From the NCBI GenBank assembly GCA_002441285.1, contig DJVR01000045.1, positions 1-64,000 on the forward strand: a stretch of DNA of 64,000 bases. The letters run 5' to 3'. The stretch is from Candidatus Atribacteria bacterium UBA6251 (GTDB lineage: Bacteria; Atribacterota; Phoenicimicrobiia; Phoenicimicrobiales; Phoenicimicrobiaceae). The translations under genes and the position numbers were made by a program. Below the pieces are notes generated by a model that had not been told where the DNA came from, searched no databases, and worked only from the letters and a program-made list of their open reading frames with translations. How positions within the stretch are numbered: the first letter of the stretch is position 1; each line of letters starts with the position of its first letter. Of this stretch, positions 26,393 to 35,900 are shown in pieces.

Positions 26393-27763
26393 TTATTTTC
26401 CTCCTACGACTACCTTCTTGATTCTAAGATGAGGGCTACCAAAAGATACTGGCAAAGGACTTTGTCCATCTTTCCCACATCCACCACCAGATTCAATTAT
26501 CTTTAAATCATTACCTATGCCTTCAATATTAAGCAAGGTAGTAAATAGATTTCCACTTAATACCACATCCCTTATCGGTTCAGCTATCTTTCCATTTCTG
26601 ATCATATAACCTTCTCCCGCACTAAAGGTAAAATTCTCAAAGGTGGTCATTCCACCATAACAATCACAAGCATAGATACCCTTGCTGATACCAGATAATA
26701 AATCTTCAAACGAATTTTTTCCTGCTTCAATATAGGTATTGGTCATTCGCACAATCGGTTTATAGTGATAATTAAGGGCTCGCGCATTTCCGGTAGGCAT
26801 CTCTCCCATTTTTGCCGCAGTTTCTCGAGAGTGAAGTCTTCCTACCAGAATTCCATCTTTGATTAGATAATTCTTCCTGGTTTTTACTCCTTCATCATCA
26901 TATTTTGCTGAGCCTAAAAGATGAGGAATAGAACCATCGTCAACTACATTAAGCCCTGAATTTCCAAACTTTTCTCCTAATTTCATCATTTTTCTCATTC
27001 TTTCATCTTCATACAGAAAGTCGGCTTCGCTAAGATGACCAAAGGCTTCATGGATGAATACACCCCCTAATCTCTGATCTACTACCACAGTGTATTCGCC
27101 CCCTTCTACTGGTTCTGCTTTTAGAAGGTTTACTGCTCGTTGAGCTGCTTTCTGAGCTTGAGAAGAAAGATTCTCTGCCCTTTGAAAACCTTTAGTCGAA
27201 CCTATACTTTCATTAGCCATCTGCACATTATCTCCATCCCGAGCAATAGCAGTAAAACTGATACTTATGAAGGGTTTTTCTTGTTCAAGGTAGGTTCCTT
27301 CAGAATTGGCATAATAAATAGTAGAAAATCTATCCGCATAATTTACCCTGGAAGATTGAATAGTTGGATGATAACTCATAATCAGATCATTATAATTCTG
27401 CATTAATTCTTTTTTTACCCGTAAGTCTATTTTTCTAAAATCACCTTCTAGCTCTTGCTTGATTATTTCTACTGCTACGGTAGTACTGGCTAATTCGCTC
27501 TTCCCTTTCCCAATTAAACTGGCTATCTGGATAGCTTCCTGGATCTTTTCTTCCAGATTGTCTAACTGGTTAAAACTAATAAAGCCCCATCCTCCTTTGA
27601 CCAGAGCACGAACATTTCCTCCTATCTGTTGAGAAGAACTAATCTTTTCCAGTTTATGTCCCTGAAACTGAATAGCAGTATTCTCAGTTTTTTCTATTCT
27701 TATTTCTAAAAAATCTGCTTTGTTTTGATGTTTGGTTAAAGCACGAGATAAAATTTCTCTCAT
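26393..27763 (-). CDS. tldD: TldD metalloprotease
   Basis: A 456-aa TldD. The zinc motif HEAFGHLSEADF lies near the middle after VVDQRLGGVFI, with the family's GSIPHLLGSAKYDDEGVKTRKNYLIKDG... pattern and STGE-like C-terminal EGIGNDL region. TldD cleaves small proteins and peptides together with TldE/PmbA, encoded 1 nt downstream. Length is close to the family's 450-480 aa. Three copies of a 16-bp repeat lie upstream of its start (27805-27852). Confidence 0.9.
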   Translation of the reverse strand: MREILSRALTKHQNKADFLEIRIEKTENTAIQFQGHKLEKISSSQQIGGNVRALVKGGWGFISFNQLDNLEEKIQEAIQIASLIGKGKSELASTTVAVEIIKQELEGDFRKIDLRVKKELMQNYNDLIMSYHPTIQSSRVNYADRFSTIYYANSEGTYLEQEKPFISISFTAIARDGDNVQMANESIGSTKGFQRAENLSSQAQKAAQRAVNLLKAEPVEGGEYTVVVDQRLGGVFIHEAFGHLSEADFLYEDERMRKMMKLGEKFGNSGLNVVDDGSIPHLLGSAKYDDEGVKTRKNYLIKDGILVGRLHSRETAAKMGEMPTGNARALNYHYKPIVRMTNTYIEAGKNSFEDLLSGISKGIYACDCYGGMTTFENFTFSAGEGYMIRNGKIAEPIRDVVLSGNLFTTLLNIEGIGNDLKIIESGGGCGKDGQSPLPVSFGSPHLRIKKVVVGGK

Positions 27764-27804
27764 TATTTTTTCTCCTTACCCTTATAGACTATTATTCTAA
27801 TTCT

Positions 27805-27852
27805 TCTAATTTTCTGATCCTCTAATTTTCTGATCCTCTAATTTTCTGATCC
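27805..27852. repeat. Tandem repeat, 16 bp x 3
   Basis: TCTAATTTTCTGATCC occurs three times without a mismatch at 27805-27820, 27821-27836 and 27837-27852, in the gap between yhaM and tldD. A T-rich unit without spacers; not CRISPR-like. It could be a slippage-prone spacer or nothing functional. Confidence 0.95.
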
Positions 27853-27893
27853 TCTGAATGTTTAAACAAGATATTTACCTTTAAAAATTAAAT

Positions 27894-28892
27894 TTATCCT
27901 TCCTCTTCCTCTTTATTTAAGCTATTCCGAAATATTATTTCCTCTTCCAGATAAACTGGACGCTCTAACCACCAGATCCATTTGCTCCATTTTTCTTGCA
28001 AATCCTTATTTTCTTCTTTGATATTAAGAAAACCACTAATTTTAGCTTCCATTTCATCAGCATAATGTAAGGCAATAGCAGCTAAAATGCTGGGTAATTT
28101 GGGTGAACCAAATTCCAGATGTCCATGATGACTTAAAATAGTATGCTTTAACATTAACTCCAAATCTGGGGGAAATTCGGGTAGACTTTTAATCTTTTCG
28201 GAAATTATTTCTAATCCCAAGGTAATATGACCTAATAATTTACCTTCATCGGTGTGGTCAATGACCTGTTCATAGGAATATTCTTTAATTTTACCTATAT
28301 CGTGGATTATGGCGGAAGTTATTAAAAAATCCTTTTCAATCTCTGGGTAAATCCCCGTTATTGCTTCACAAATAGTGACTACCTTCAGGGTATGTTCCAG
28401 TAAGCCACTTAAATAAGGTTGGTGCACTTTAGTAGCTGCTGGAGCTTTTTTAAATTTATCCACAAAATCAGCATCCTCAAAAAAGCTTTCTAAAAGCATT
28501 TTCAGATAACGGTTCTTGACGGAAGCAATCTTTTCTCTCAAAACTTGCATCATTTTGTTTGGATCTTCTTTAGAGCGGGGCATATAATCAGAATAATCCA
28601 GGGGAGTAGCCTTTATTAGAGAGGAAATAGTAGCCTGCAGACTCCCATCTTCTTTTTGTTTGGTTACATATCCCTTTACTTGGGCAAATTTAATCTTTCT
28701 AAATTCTTCCAACTTATCTCTGGGAACATCCCAGATTATAGCCTCCATCTCTCCGCTACAATCCGCCAGCTTAAAAAATAGATCAATAGTCTTTTGATCT
28801 CGTCTTACTTTAAATTCTTTTTCTTTTAAAAAAAATATATCTTCTATGGGAGAATTTAAACTTAAATCTATTATTTTTTGTTTCTTACCCAA
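27894..28892 (-). CDS. yhaM: 3'-5' exoribonuclease, YhaM family
   Basis: A 332-aa protein. N-terminal OB-fold region (residues about 20-100, with FFKLADCSGEMEAIIW and VKGYVTKQKEDG) is followed by an HD-type phosphohydrolase domain: GLLEHTLKVV and AIIHDIGKIKEY (metal ligands), then HTILSHHGHLEFGSPKLPS. This is the layout of YhaM, which trims RNA and can act on DNA from the 3' end. Length matches B. subtilis YhaM (about 314 aa). It lies about 130 bp upstream of tldD. Start at ATG 28892. Confidence 0.9.
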   Translation of the reverse strand: MGKKQKIIDLSLNSPIEDIFFLKEKEFKVRRDQKTIDLFFKLADCSGEMEAIIWDVPRDKLEEFRKIKFAQVKGYVTKQKEDGSLQATISSLIKATPLDYSDYMPRSKEDPNKMMQVLREKIASVKNRYLKMLLESFFEDADFVDKFKKAPAATKVHQPYLSGLLEHTLKVVTICEAITGIYPEIEKDFLITSAIIHDIGKIKEYSYEQVIDHTDEGKLLGHITLGLEIISEKIKSLPEFPPDLELMLKHTILSHHGHLEFGSPKLPSILAAIALHYADEMEAKISGFLNIKEENKDLQEKWSKWIWWLERPVYLEEEIIFRNSLNKEEEEG

Positions 28893-29020
28893 AATTAATT
28901 CACCACCTTTAAAAATCTTTCAGGAAAATGGGGACAGGCTGTTGCTATTTTCTAAATTTACCTCTGCCCTCCTTCCCTTTTTACCTCGATTTATATTATC
29001 ATTGATACTGGATATAATAC

Positions 29021-29049
29021 TTGACAATAATCTTAATTTTCTTTATGCT
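29021..29049 (+). promoter_or_regulatory. Sigma-70-type promoter for tRNA-Leu
   Basis: A perfect TTGACA at 29021-29026, a 17-bp spacer and TATGCT at 29044-29049 lie about 55 bp upstream of the tRNA on the same strand. This is the only promoter evident before it. Confidence 0.7.
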
Positions 29050-29104
29050 ATTCTCAGTAAAACTCAGGTAATTATCTACCTATTTTAATTAACCTTTAAT
29101 ACTA

Positions 29105-29188
29105 GCCGAAGTGGCGGAATCGGTAGACGCGCTACGTTCAGGGCGTAGTAGGTGTATGCCTGTGGGGGTTCAAATCCCCCCTTCGGCA
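29105..29188 (+). tRNA. tRNA-Leu (CAG)
   Basis: A full class II tRNA. The acceptor GCCGAAG pairs with CTTCGGC; the anticodon loop TTCAGGG gives anticodon CAG, reading CUG leucine codons. The variable arm is long, as for tRNA-Leu, and the T arm is GGGGGTTCAAATCCCCC. The discriminator is A at 29188 and CCA is not fully encoded. The gene runs opposite to the aminotransferase gene, whose 3' end overlaps it. Confidence 0.95.
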
Positions 29189-30211
29189 CCTTTGCCGATA
29201 CTCAGACAATACCTCGATAGTCCTATTCATTTCCCATTCTTCTCCTACAGTAAACCTGATAAATCGATCTTCTAAGCCTGAAAATTCATCCTTCCAGCCG
29301 GGTAAAGTATAGATATTTTTTTCTTTTAAATACCCCCAGATCTCCTCAGACTCTTCTTTGTTCCGCGCCTCTACTAAAACAAAATTTGCCTGTGAAGGAT
29401 AAGCAAACCATCCCAGTTGGTTAATCTTTTGAGTAAAATCATCTCTAACCTTTTTAATTTTATCCCAAATTTTTTGATAATAATCCAGGTATTTTAGAAC
29501 TTTACCAGCTGCTTTTTCAGCTAATCTATTCACTCTAAAACATTGCCCATAAGCTGATATCTCTTTTATATTTTCCGCATTGGAAATAGCAAATCCTAAT
29601 CTCAGTCCAGCTAATCCAAAATTTTTAGAAAAACTTCTTACAATGATCAAGTTTTTATATTTTTCTATCAATCCTATGCTACTTTCTCCAAAATACTCAT
29701 AATTACATTCATCTATCGCCACTATCCCTTTAGCTTTATTTAATATTTCCATAATCTTTTCTCGAGAAATTCCCGTACCAGTAGGATTATTAGGATTACA
29801 GATCCAAACCAGAGATGCCTCTTTTAATTGGGAAGAGGAATAATGAAGGTTATATTCTTTATTTTGTAAACAAGGGACCAATAATTTAGGTAGTTTTGAT
29901 CTATCTGCACTAGCTTCATACTGGGAAAAGGTGGGAATAGGAATTAATACTTTCCCGGGATATGCGCGAGTAATCATCTCAATAACTTCATCTGAACCAT
30001 TAGCAGGCAAAATATTATCTACCTTCACCCCGGTATAATTCGCCAAAACTTCCTTGAGTTCATCATAGCCCCCTCCAGAAGGGTAGCGGTTAATTTCTTT
30101 TAACTCCTCAGCTAATTCTTGTAACAGCTCCTCAGGTAAGGGATATTTCAAATAAGAGTTGGTTAAAAATATCTTTTTCCGGGCATAAGCATAATTTTCT
30201 TTATTGCTCAT
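29138..30211 (-). CDS. PLP aminotransferase, HisC-like
   Basis: A 357-aa class I/II aminotransferase, closest to histidinol-phosphate aminotransferase (HisC) or the related CobD threonine-phosphate decarboxylase. Visible motifs are YPSGGGYDEL, NGSDEVI, ICNPNNPTGTG and RSFSKNFGLAGLRLGF, whose lysine binds PLP. The frame runs on past a usual C-terminus (…RTIEVLSEYRQ) into a tail that is translated from the antisense of tRNA-Leu (about 17 codons over 29138-29188). The gene overlaps the metallopeptidase gene upstream by 11 bp. HisC versus CobD cannot be decided by motif alone. No other his genes are nearby, and a full cobalamin ligand pathway is. Confidence 0.75.
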   Translation of the reverse strand: MSNKENYAYARKKIFLTNSYLKYPLPEELLQELAEELKEINRYPSGGGYDELKEVLANYTGVKVDNILPANGSDEVIEMITRAYPGKVLIPIPTFSQYEASADRSKLPKLLVPCLQNKEYNLHYSSSQLKEASLVWICNPNNPTGTGISREKIMEILNKAKGIVAIDECNYEYFGESSIGLIEKYKNLIIVRSFSKNFGLAGLRLGFAISNAENIKEISAYGQCFRVNRLAEKAAGKVLKYLDYYQKIWDKIKKVRDDFTQKINQLGWFAYPSQANFVLVEARNKEESEEIWGYLKEKNIYTLPGWKDEFSGLEDRFIRFTVGEEWEMNRTIEVLSEYRQRCRRGDLNPHRHTPTTP

Positions 30212-30599
30212 TTAATGAGTTATTCTTCTCCTTTTCAATTCTTCTTAAATCTGCTTCTTTTAAACCAAAATAATGTCCTATTTCATGGATAACTACTTTC
30301 CTGATTGTCTCCCTTATCTCGTCTTTATTTTTGCACCTAATTTCAATCGGTTTCTTAAAAATAATTATGGTATCCGGAAGAACATTTCTATACCAGATCC
30401 CTCTTCGAGTATAAGGAACCCCTCTATAAACTCCTAAAAGACCATAGGGAGAGGCAATATTCATCTCTCTGAGAAGCTCAAGAGAAGGTAAATCTTCAAC
30501 CACTACCGCAATATTCTCCATCTTTTTTCTAAATTTTTCTGGCAATGAACTTAACGCCAGTTTAATTAACTCTTCAAATTCGTGCTGATTAATTTCCAT
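30201..30599 (-). CDS. Zincin-like metallopeptidase (PF06262 type)
   Basis: A 132-aa metallopeptidase-fold protein with the zinc motif HEIGHYFG (in VVIHEIGHYFGLKEADL) and the family's segment VYRGVPYTRRG, with IIFKKPIE before it. Short proteins of this family have unknown substrates. It overlaps the flavodoxin gene upstream by 11 bp and the aminotransferase downstream by 11 bp, so all three are probably one operon. Confidence 0.85.
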   Translation of the reverse strand: MEINQHEFEELIKLALSSLPEKFRKKMENIAVVVEDLPSLELLREMNIASPYGLLGVYRGVPYTRRGIWYRNVLPDTIIIFKKPIEIRCKNKDEIRETIRKVVIHEIGHYFGLKEADLRRIEKEKNNSLNEQ

Positions 30600-31083
30600 T
30601 TACTTTTTTCATCTCTTTTGATAGATCATCAATAAACTTTTTCATCTTCTCGTAATAAATATTTCTCTTTATTTCTCTGGAGGTCACTTCCAGTAAGGAG
30701 AGTGGTTTCTTCCCGCAAATTTCTTCCATCTCCTTAAAAACCTTACTGTTGTCAGAACTTAGCCCCGAATAGAAAAAAGCTACCTGTGGGAAATTTTTTT
30801 TATGAATATTTAAATAAGTACGGATAGGTGCTGATATATTTCCTGCCCAGATTGGAGTCCCAATAACTATCAGCTCATAAAGGGAGGGATCATGCTTCAC
30901 CTCCTTAAGTAAAGTAAGTCTTTTCTGCATAGCATCATTACCAGCACTTAAAAACCCCAATATGCCTTTCCTGGATTTAGTATCTAAAATTTCTTCTAAG
31001 TCAAATTTTAAGGCTGTAGAGATTTCCTGGGCAATCTTTCTGGTATTACCACTTCTGGAATAGAATACTACCAATCCTTTCAT
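30589..31083 (-). CDS. Flavodoxin family protein
   Basis: A 164-aa flavodoxin-like protein. FMN phosphate-loop motif YSRSGNTRKIA at the N-terminus, IVIGTPIWAGNISAPI in the middle, and FFYSGLSSDNS later match the flavodoxin/NAD(P)H-oxidoreductase fold. The redox partner is unknown. First gene of a three-gene minus-strand run that ends at the aminotransferase. Its promoter region is shared, divergent, with lexA. Confidence 0.85.
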   Translation of the reverse strand: MKGLVVFYSRSGNTRKIAQEISTALKFDLEEILDTKSRKGILGFLSAGNDAMQKRLTLLKEVKHDPSLYELIVIGTPIWAGNISAPIRTYLNIHKKNFPQVAFFYSGLSSDNSKVFKEMEEICGKKPLSLLEVTSREIKRNIYYEKMKKFIDDLSKEMKKVNGN

Positions 31084-31216
31084 TAATATCCTCCTTTTTA
31101 TTTTTCCATTACAAATTTCTTATTGCCACTAAAATTCTCTAAATCTCTAAGTAGTATAAAAAATTTTCACAGAACAAGCACTATACATTTAATTTTATCA
31201 TATTATTATAACCAAG

Positions 31217-31259
31217 CAAGATGTAAAAAAAAGTGCCAGGCACTTTTTTTTACATCTTG
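31217..31259. repeat. Perfect 43-bp palindrome (REP/MITE-like)
   Basis: Two perfectly matched 21-bp arms around a single central base: CAAGATGT, eight A, GTGCC, A, then GGCAC, eight T, ACATCTTG. It lies just upstream of the lexA promoter and its last bases overlap the -35 hexamer (TTGACA at 31257-31262). It could serve as a terminator for either flanking gene or be a short transposed palindrome. A RAYT transposase is encoded elsewhere in the window, at 6220-7074, though its ends differ in sequence. Confidence 0.85.
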
Positions 31260-31285
31260 ACATAAACATATGTTTGTATTAAAAT
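31257..31285 (+). promoter_or_regulatory. lexA promoter with LexA operator in its spacer
   Basis: TTGACA (31257-31262), a 17-bp spacer and TAAAAT (31280-31285) form a strong promoter for lexA. The palindrome AAACATATGTTT (31264-31275) fills the spacer, and the same 12-mer lies upstream of dnaE (32777-32788). Placement over the polymerase site and two copies on SOS genes suggest it is the LexA binding site of this organism. Confidence 0.8.
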
Positions 31286-31318
31286 AGAGTTAAGTTAATC
31301 AACGAGGAGGTTCGAGCT

Positions 31319-31930
31319 TTGGCCAGAGAAAGATTATCCCCTAATCATCTCAAGACTTTCCGGTTAATTTGTAAAAAGATTAACGAGCGGGGTTATCCCC
31401 CTACGGTCAGAGAAATTTGCCAGGAGGTTGGGGTAACCTCTTCCGCTACTGCACATAAATATCTCAATATTCTGGAAAAAAGAGGCTATATCAGAAGAGA
31501 AAAAGAGAGATCCAGAGCTATCAAGATTATTCCCCGCACTACAGGATTGCCGGTAGTAGGAAGTGTAGCCGCTGGAGAACCTCTTCTGGCTTTAAAGAAC
31601 ATCACTGAAATTATCCCTGTACCGGAGGAGCTCTCCGGCAATGAGGACAGCTTTATGGTAAAGGTAGAAGGTGATAGTATGATTGGAGACCATATCCTCG
31701 ACGGAGACTACGTTATAGTTAAACCTCAGCAAGATGCGGAGAATGGAGATATAGTCATAGCCCTCTTAAATCAGGAAGAAGTTACGGTTAAGAGATTATA
31801 TAAAGAAAATAATCATATTATCTTACAACCTTCTAATCCTCTCTACCAACCTATCATCACTAAAGAAGTAATTATCTTAGGTAAAGTTACTGGAATATTA
31901 AGGAGATTAAAGGGAGGTAAAAAGTATTAA
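31319..31930 (+). CDS. lexA: LexA repressor
   Basis: SOS repressor of 203 aa. The N-terminal winged helix (residues about 10-70) carries the recognition region TVREICQEVGVTSSATAHKYLN. The self-cleavage site is A85-G86 in SVAAGEP, and the serine-lysine dyad is S120 in EGDSMIGDH and K158 in VTVKRL. RecA-ssDNA triggers cleavage at DNA damage. Start is a TTG with GAGGAGG 9 nt upstream. Regulated by its own palindromic operator within the promoter spacer. The DUF72 gene follows after 2 nt. All catalytic residues are present, so it should be functional. Confidence 0.96.
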   Translation: MARERLSPNHLKTFRLICKKINERGYPPTVREICQEVGVTSSATAHKYLNILEKRGYIRREKERSRAIKIIPRTTGLPVVGSVAAGEPLLALKNITEIIPVPEELSGNEDSFMVKVEGDSMIGDHILDGDYVIVKPQQDAENGDIVIALLNQEEVTVKRLYKENNHIILQPSNPLYQPIITKEVIILGKVTGILRRLKGGKKY

Positions 31931-31932
31931 TT

Positions 31933-32742
31933 ATGCTCTATATTGGTACCTCTGGTTTTAGTTATAAAGACTGGATAGGCCACTTCTATCCCGAACATAC
32001 CGAGAAAAAAGAGATGCTCAAACTATATGCCCAGACATTTAAGACAACTGAAATTAACTCTACCTATTATACTATACCTCATCCTTCTGTTTTTTATTAT
32101 TTGCAACAAAAGGTCCCTGCTGACTTTAAATTTGCGGTAAAAGCCCACCAGGAGATGACCCATAGCCGGGAAGAAAATCCCAGTATTTTTAATGATTTTA
32201 AAGAGTCTATCCAACCCCTGATAGAATCAGGTAAGCTTGCCTGTGTACTGGCTCAATTCCCCTATTCTTTTTATAATACTCCTCTCAATAGGGATTATCT
32301 TCTCCGTTTTAAAAAAAGAATGGAAGCTTTACCCTTGGTAGTAGAATTTAGAAATGCTTATTGGATAAATGAAGAAACTTTTAGAATTTTAAAAAATAAC
32401 GACATCGGTTTTTGTTGTGTAGATCAACCTGCTCTCAAAGGCTTGATCCCCCCTATTGCCGAAGCTACTTCTAACCTGGGTTATATCAGATTCCACGGGA
32501 GAAATAAAGCTAACTGGTGGGAACACCAAAAAGCCTACCAGAGATACGATTACCTTTATACGGAAGAAGAATTAAAAGAATGGGTACCAAAGATTAAAAA
32601 GATTGCCGAAAAGACTGAAGACCAATATATATTTATGAATAATCATTACCAAGCTAAGGCGGTAAAAAATGCCTTAATGCTAATTAAACTACTCCGAGAA
32701 GAACTCAAAATCAGAAAAATTAAAGAAAAAGAGGAATACTAA
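31933..32742 (+). CDS. DUF72 domain protein
   Basis: A 269-aa TIM-barrel-like protein of the DUF72 family. It starts with the family motif YIGTSGFSYKDWIGHFYP, includes ETDS-like strand KTTEINSTYYTIPH, VEFRNAYW, and RFHGRNKANWW in the later part. Function is unknown in the family. It starts 2 nt after lexA stops and is probably read from the lexA promoter, which would place it in the SOS regulon. Confidence 0.88.
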   Translation: MLYIGTSGFSYKDWIGHFYPEHTEKKEMLKLYAQTFKTTEINSTYYTIPHPSVFYYLQQKVPADFKFAVKAHQEMTHSREENPSIFNDFKESIQPLIESGKLACVLAQFPYSFYNTPLNRDYLLRFKKRMEALPLVVEFRNAYWINEETFRILKNNDIGFCCVDQPALKGLIPPIAEATSNLGYIRFHGRNKANWWEHQKAYQRYDYLYTEEELKEWVPKIKKIAEKTEDQYIFMNNHYQAKAVKNALMLIKLLREELKIRKIKEKEEY

Positions 32743-32776
32743 AGAAGAGGAGATTATTTTTTTTACCTCTAAATGC

Positions 32777-32788
32777 AAACATATGTTT
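32777..32788 (+). promoter_or_regulatory. Second LexA-type operator, upstream of dnaE
   Basis: AAACATATGTTT, identical in 12 of 12 bases to the box in the lexA promoter, with one further flanking C (CAAACATATGTTT). It lies 140 bp upstream of the dnaE start. A good -10/-35 pair was not found around it. Indicates that dnaE-dinB is SOS-controlled. Confidence 0.7.
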
Positions 32789-32927
32789 TTATTAATCATT
32801 AGGGAATAGTTGTTAATTGCTAATGGTTAGTTATTAGTGAATAGTGATTAGGGAAAAATACTGATCCTATAAATTGAAGGATTAGAGAATTGATAAATTA
32901 GTCGATCAATAGAAAGGATTTTAAAAG

Positions 32928-35900
32928 ATGAATATGGTGCATCTGCATGTCCATTCTCAATACAGTATGCAAGATGGTCTGAGCAGTATTGAAGAATTAA
33001 TTAGAAAGGCTCTTAGTTTTAAAATGTCCGCTCTGGCTTTAACTGATCATGATGGCCTTTATGGAGCAATTCCCTTTTATAAGCAGGCTCGTAAAGTCGG
33101 GATAAAACCCATTATTGGCTGTGAATTAAGAGTTAAAAATGAGCTAGCAAGTGGAAAAATCTATCATCTAATCCTTTTAGCTAAAGATCAAAAAGGATAC
33201 CAAAATCTCTGTCAGTTGATCACCGGAGCACATTTATCCCATCCTGACTCTATCCCGGCCCTGGAGAAAGATATTCTACCCCAGCATAGCCAGGGAATTA
33301 TTGCCTTAAGTGGTTGTAGTAGAGGAGAAGTAAATCAACTTCTGAGGGCAGAAAATAACAAAGAAGCAGAAAAAACTGCTGACTACTATCGACAGATATT
33401 TGGACCAGGAAATTTTTATTTAGAATTGTCTTTCCATGGCCTTCCTCAGGAAAGAGAAATTAATCACCGCCTGATCGAGCTAGGTAAAAAACTTAACCTT
33501 CCTTTAGTAGCTACTAACAATATTCATTATTTGGAAAAGAATCAGGCTTCTATTCAGCGTATTTTAAATAAGATCGCCAATTTAGGAACCAGGGAGAGAT
33601 TTTATCATCCGAGGCTGGAAAGCGAGGAATATTACTTTAAATCTCCTGCAGAGATGAATCAGATATTTTCCCATCTTCCCCAGGCCCTAAAAAATTCAAG
33701 AGAAATCGCCGAAAAATGCAACTTATCCCTGGAACTGGGCAAAATTCACCTCCCCACCTATCCTCTGCCTTCCCCTTATTCTTCGGCTCACGATTATTTG
33801 CAAGAACTCTGCCGGAAAGGGCTGAAAAAGTATTACCCTTCTCCCCCTCCAGAAGTTAAAAATCGCCTGGAATATGAATTAAAAATAATTAACCAGATGG
33901 GATTTGCCGGTTACTTCTTGATTGTCCGCGATATAGTTCACTTTGCCAAACAACATAATATCCCAGTAGGGCCGGGAAAAGGCTCTGCAGCCGGCAGTCT
34001 AGTCTCTTATCTCCTGAATATCACTGAGGTAGACCCGATCAAATATCAACTCTTTTTTGAAAGATTTCTCAACCCGGAAAGAATAGATCTTCCAGACATA
34101 GATATCGATTTTGGCCAGGTAGGAAGAGATAAAGTAATCTCCTATATCTTCAAAAGATTCGGACATAATCGCGTTACCCATGTGGGTACTATCACTACTT
34201 ATGCTGCCCGTTCAGCCATTCGGGACACCGGGAGAGCGCTGGGTTTTCTTCCTCAGGAAATAGATAAACTTACCCGATTAATGCCTATCTTTACCTTCCC
34301 GGGAATAATTAAGGCTTCTTTAGAACAAATACCTGAATTACAAAAGCTCCCCCAAAATAAAGAACCCTTAAAATCTTTATTCTCCTTTGCTCAAGCCATT
34401 GAGGGTAAACCTCGACATCTTTCTGTTCACTCTTCTTCTGTGATTATCTCCGACCAACCCCTCTCCACGATAATCCCTTTGGAAGTTTCTAATCGGGGAG
34501 AAATAGTTAGTCAATACGAGAAGGAAACTATTAAAGATTTAGGCTTATTAAAGATAGACCTTTTGGGTTCCCGCGCCCTCGCGGTAATTAAAAAAACTTT
34601 GCAAAAGTTAAAGGAAAAAAATATCTATCTTAATCTTAAAAATATTCCCCTTGATGATAAGTCTACCTTTTCTATCCTGCAAAAGGGTCAGACCCTGGGA
34701 GTATTTCAGGTAGAAAGCTCAGGAATGGCTTCTCTGCTGAAAAAACTTTCCCCTGCTCATTTAGAAGATTTAATTGCTGCCCTATCTTTATATCGTCCAG
34801 GACCACTGAATAGCGGAATGACTGAACTCTATCTCAAAAGAAAACAACAAAAAGAAAAGGTTGTTTATTTACATCCCCAATTAGAATCTATTTTAAAAGA
34901 TACTTACGGAGTTATTCTCTATCAAGAACAGGTTATGCAGGTAGTTTCTACTTTCGCCGGCCTCAGTCTGGGAGAAGCTGATCTCTTTCGTCGCGCCATC
35001 AGTTCTCGTTCACCAGTAGAAATGGAGAAGCAAAGAAATAACTTTCTTAAAAAAGCTATTCAGCAAGGAAATTCTAAAAAAGAGGCAGAAAATATCTTTA
35101 ACCTTATCTCTAAATTTGCCCACTATGGTTTTAATAAAGCTCACAGCACCTCTTATGCCTTAATCTCCTTTTACACCTGCTATCTCAAAGTACACTACCC
35201 TGCTTACTACTTTGCTTCTCTACTCAGCTATGGTATGGGTTATTATTCCACTGACCGTTATATTCAGGAAGCTCGCCGCTTTGGAGTAAAAATACTCCTC
35301 CCCGATATCAATAAAAGTGAAGACACTTTTACCGTAGAAGAAGGCGCCATTCGAGTCGGGCTGAGTCAGGTAAAGGGAATGGGAGCAAAACATTTGGAAT
35401 CCATCCTATCCTTACGCGAAAAATATCAAGGCTTTGCTTCCTTATATGATTTTTGTTGCAAGATTAACGGCTCAAGAATAACCCAGTCCTTAATAGAAAA
35501 TCTAATAAAGGTGGGCGCCTTTGATTTTACTGCTTACCCTCGTGCAGTATTGTTAACCCTTCTACCCCTAACCTTAAAAGAAATCAAAAAAAGGGGTAAA
35601 GAAGGGATGCAGAGGCAGATATACAAAAGAGAAGAAATTCCCTCTGTCGAACTTTCTATCTCAGGATCTATCCCTGTTTATCTTTTTTCTAAATTCCGAC
35701 AAATGAATTTAGAAAAAGAGGTACTCGATTTATATATCAGCGATCATCCTTTAAGTAAATACAATGGAAAACTACCTTCTTCCCCTCTTACCAGTTCAAA
35801 TCAGATAAAAAACACCAGTGCTGGTCAATCTATCCTTATAGCTGGAATATTAATCCAGCTGAGAAGGCAGTTCACCAAACAAAAAGAGGTTATGGCTTTT

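Noticed and set aside
27805..27852. Three 16-bp repeats as a CRISPR-like array
   Set aside because: Units are directly adjacent with no spacers, and no cas genes are present anywhere in the window.
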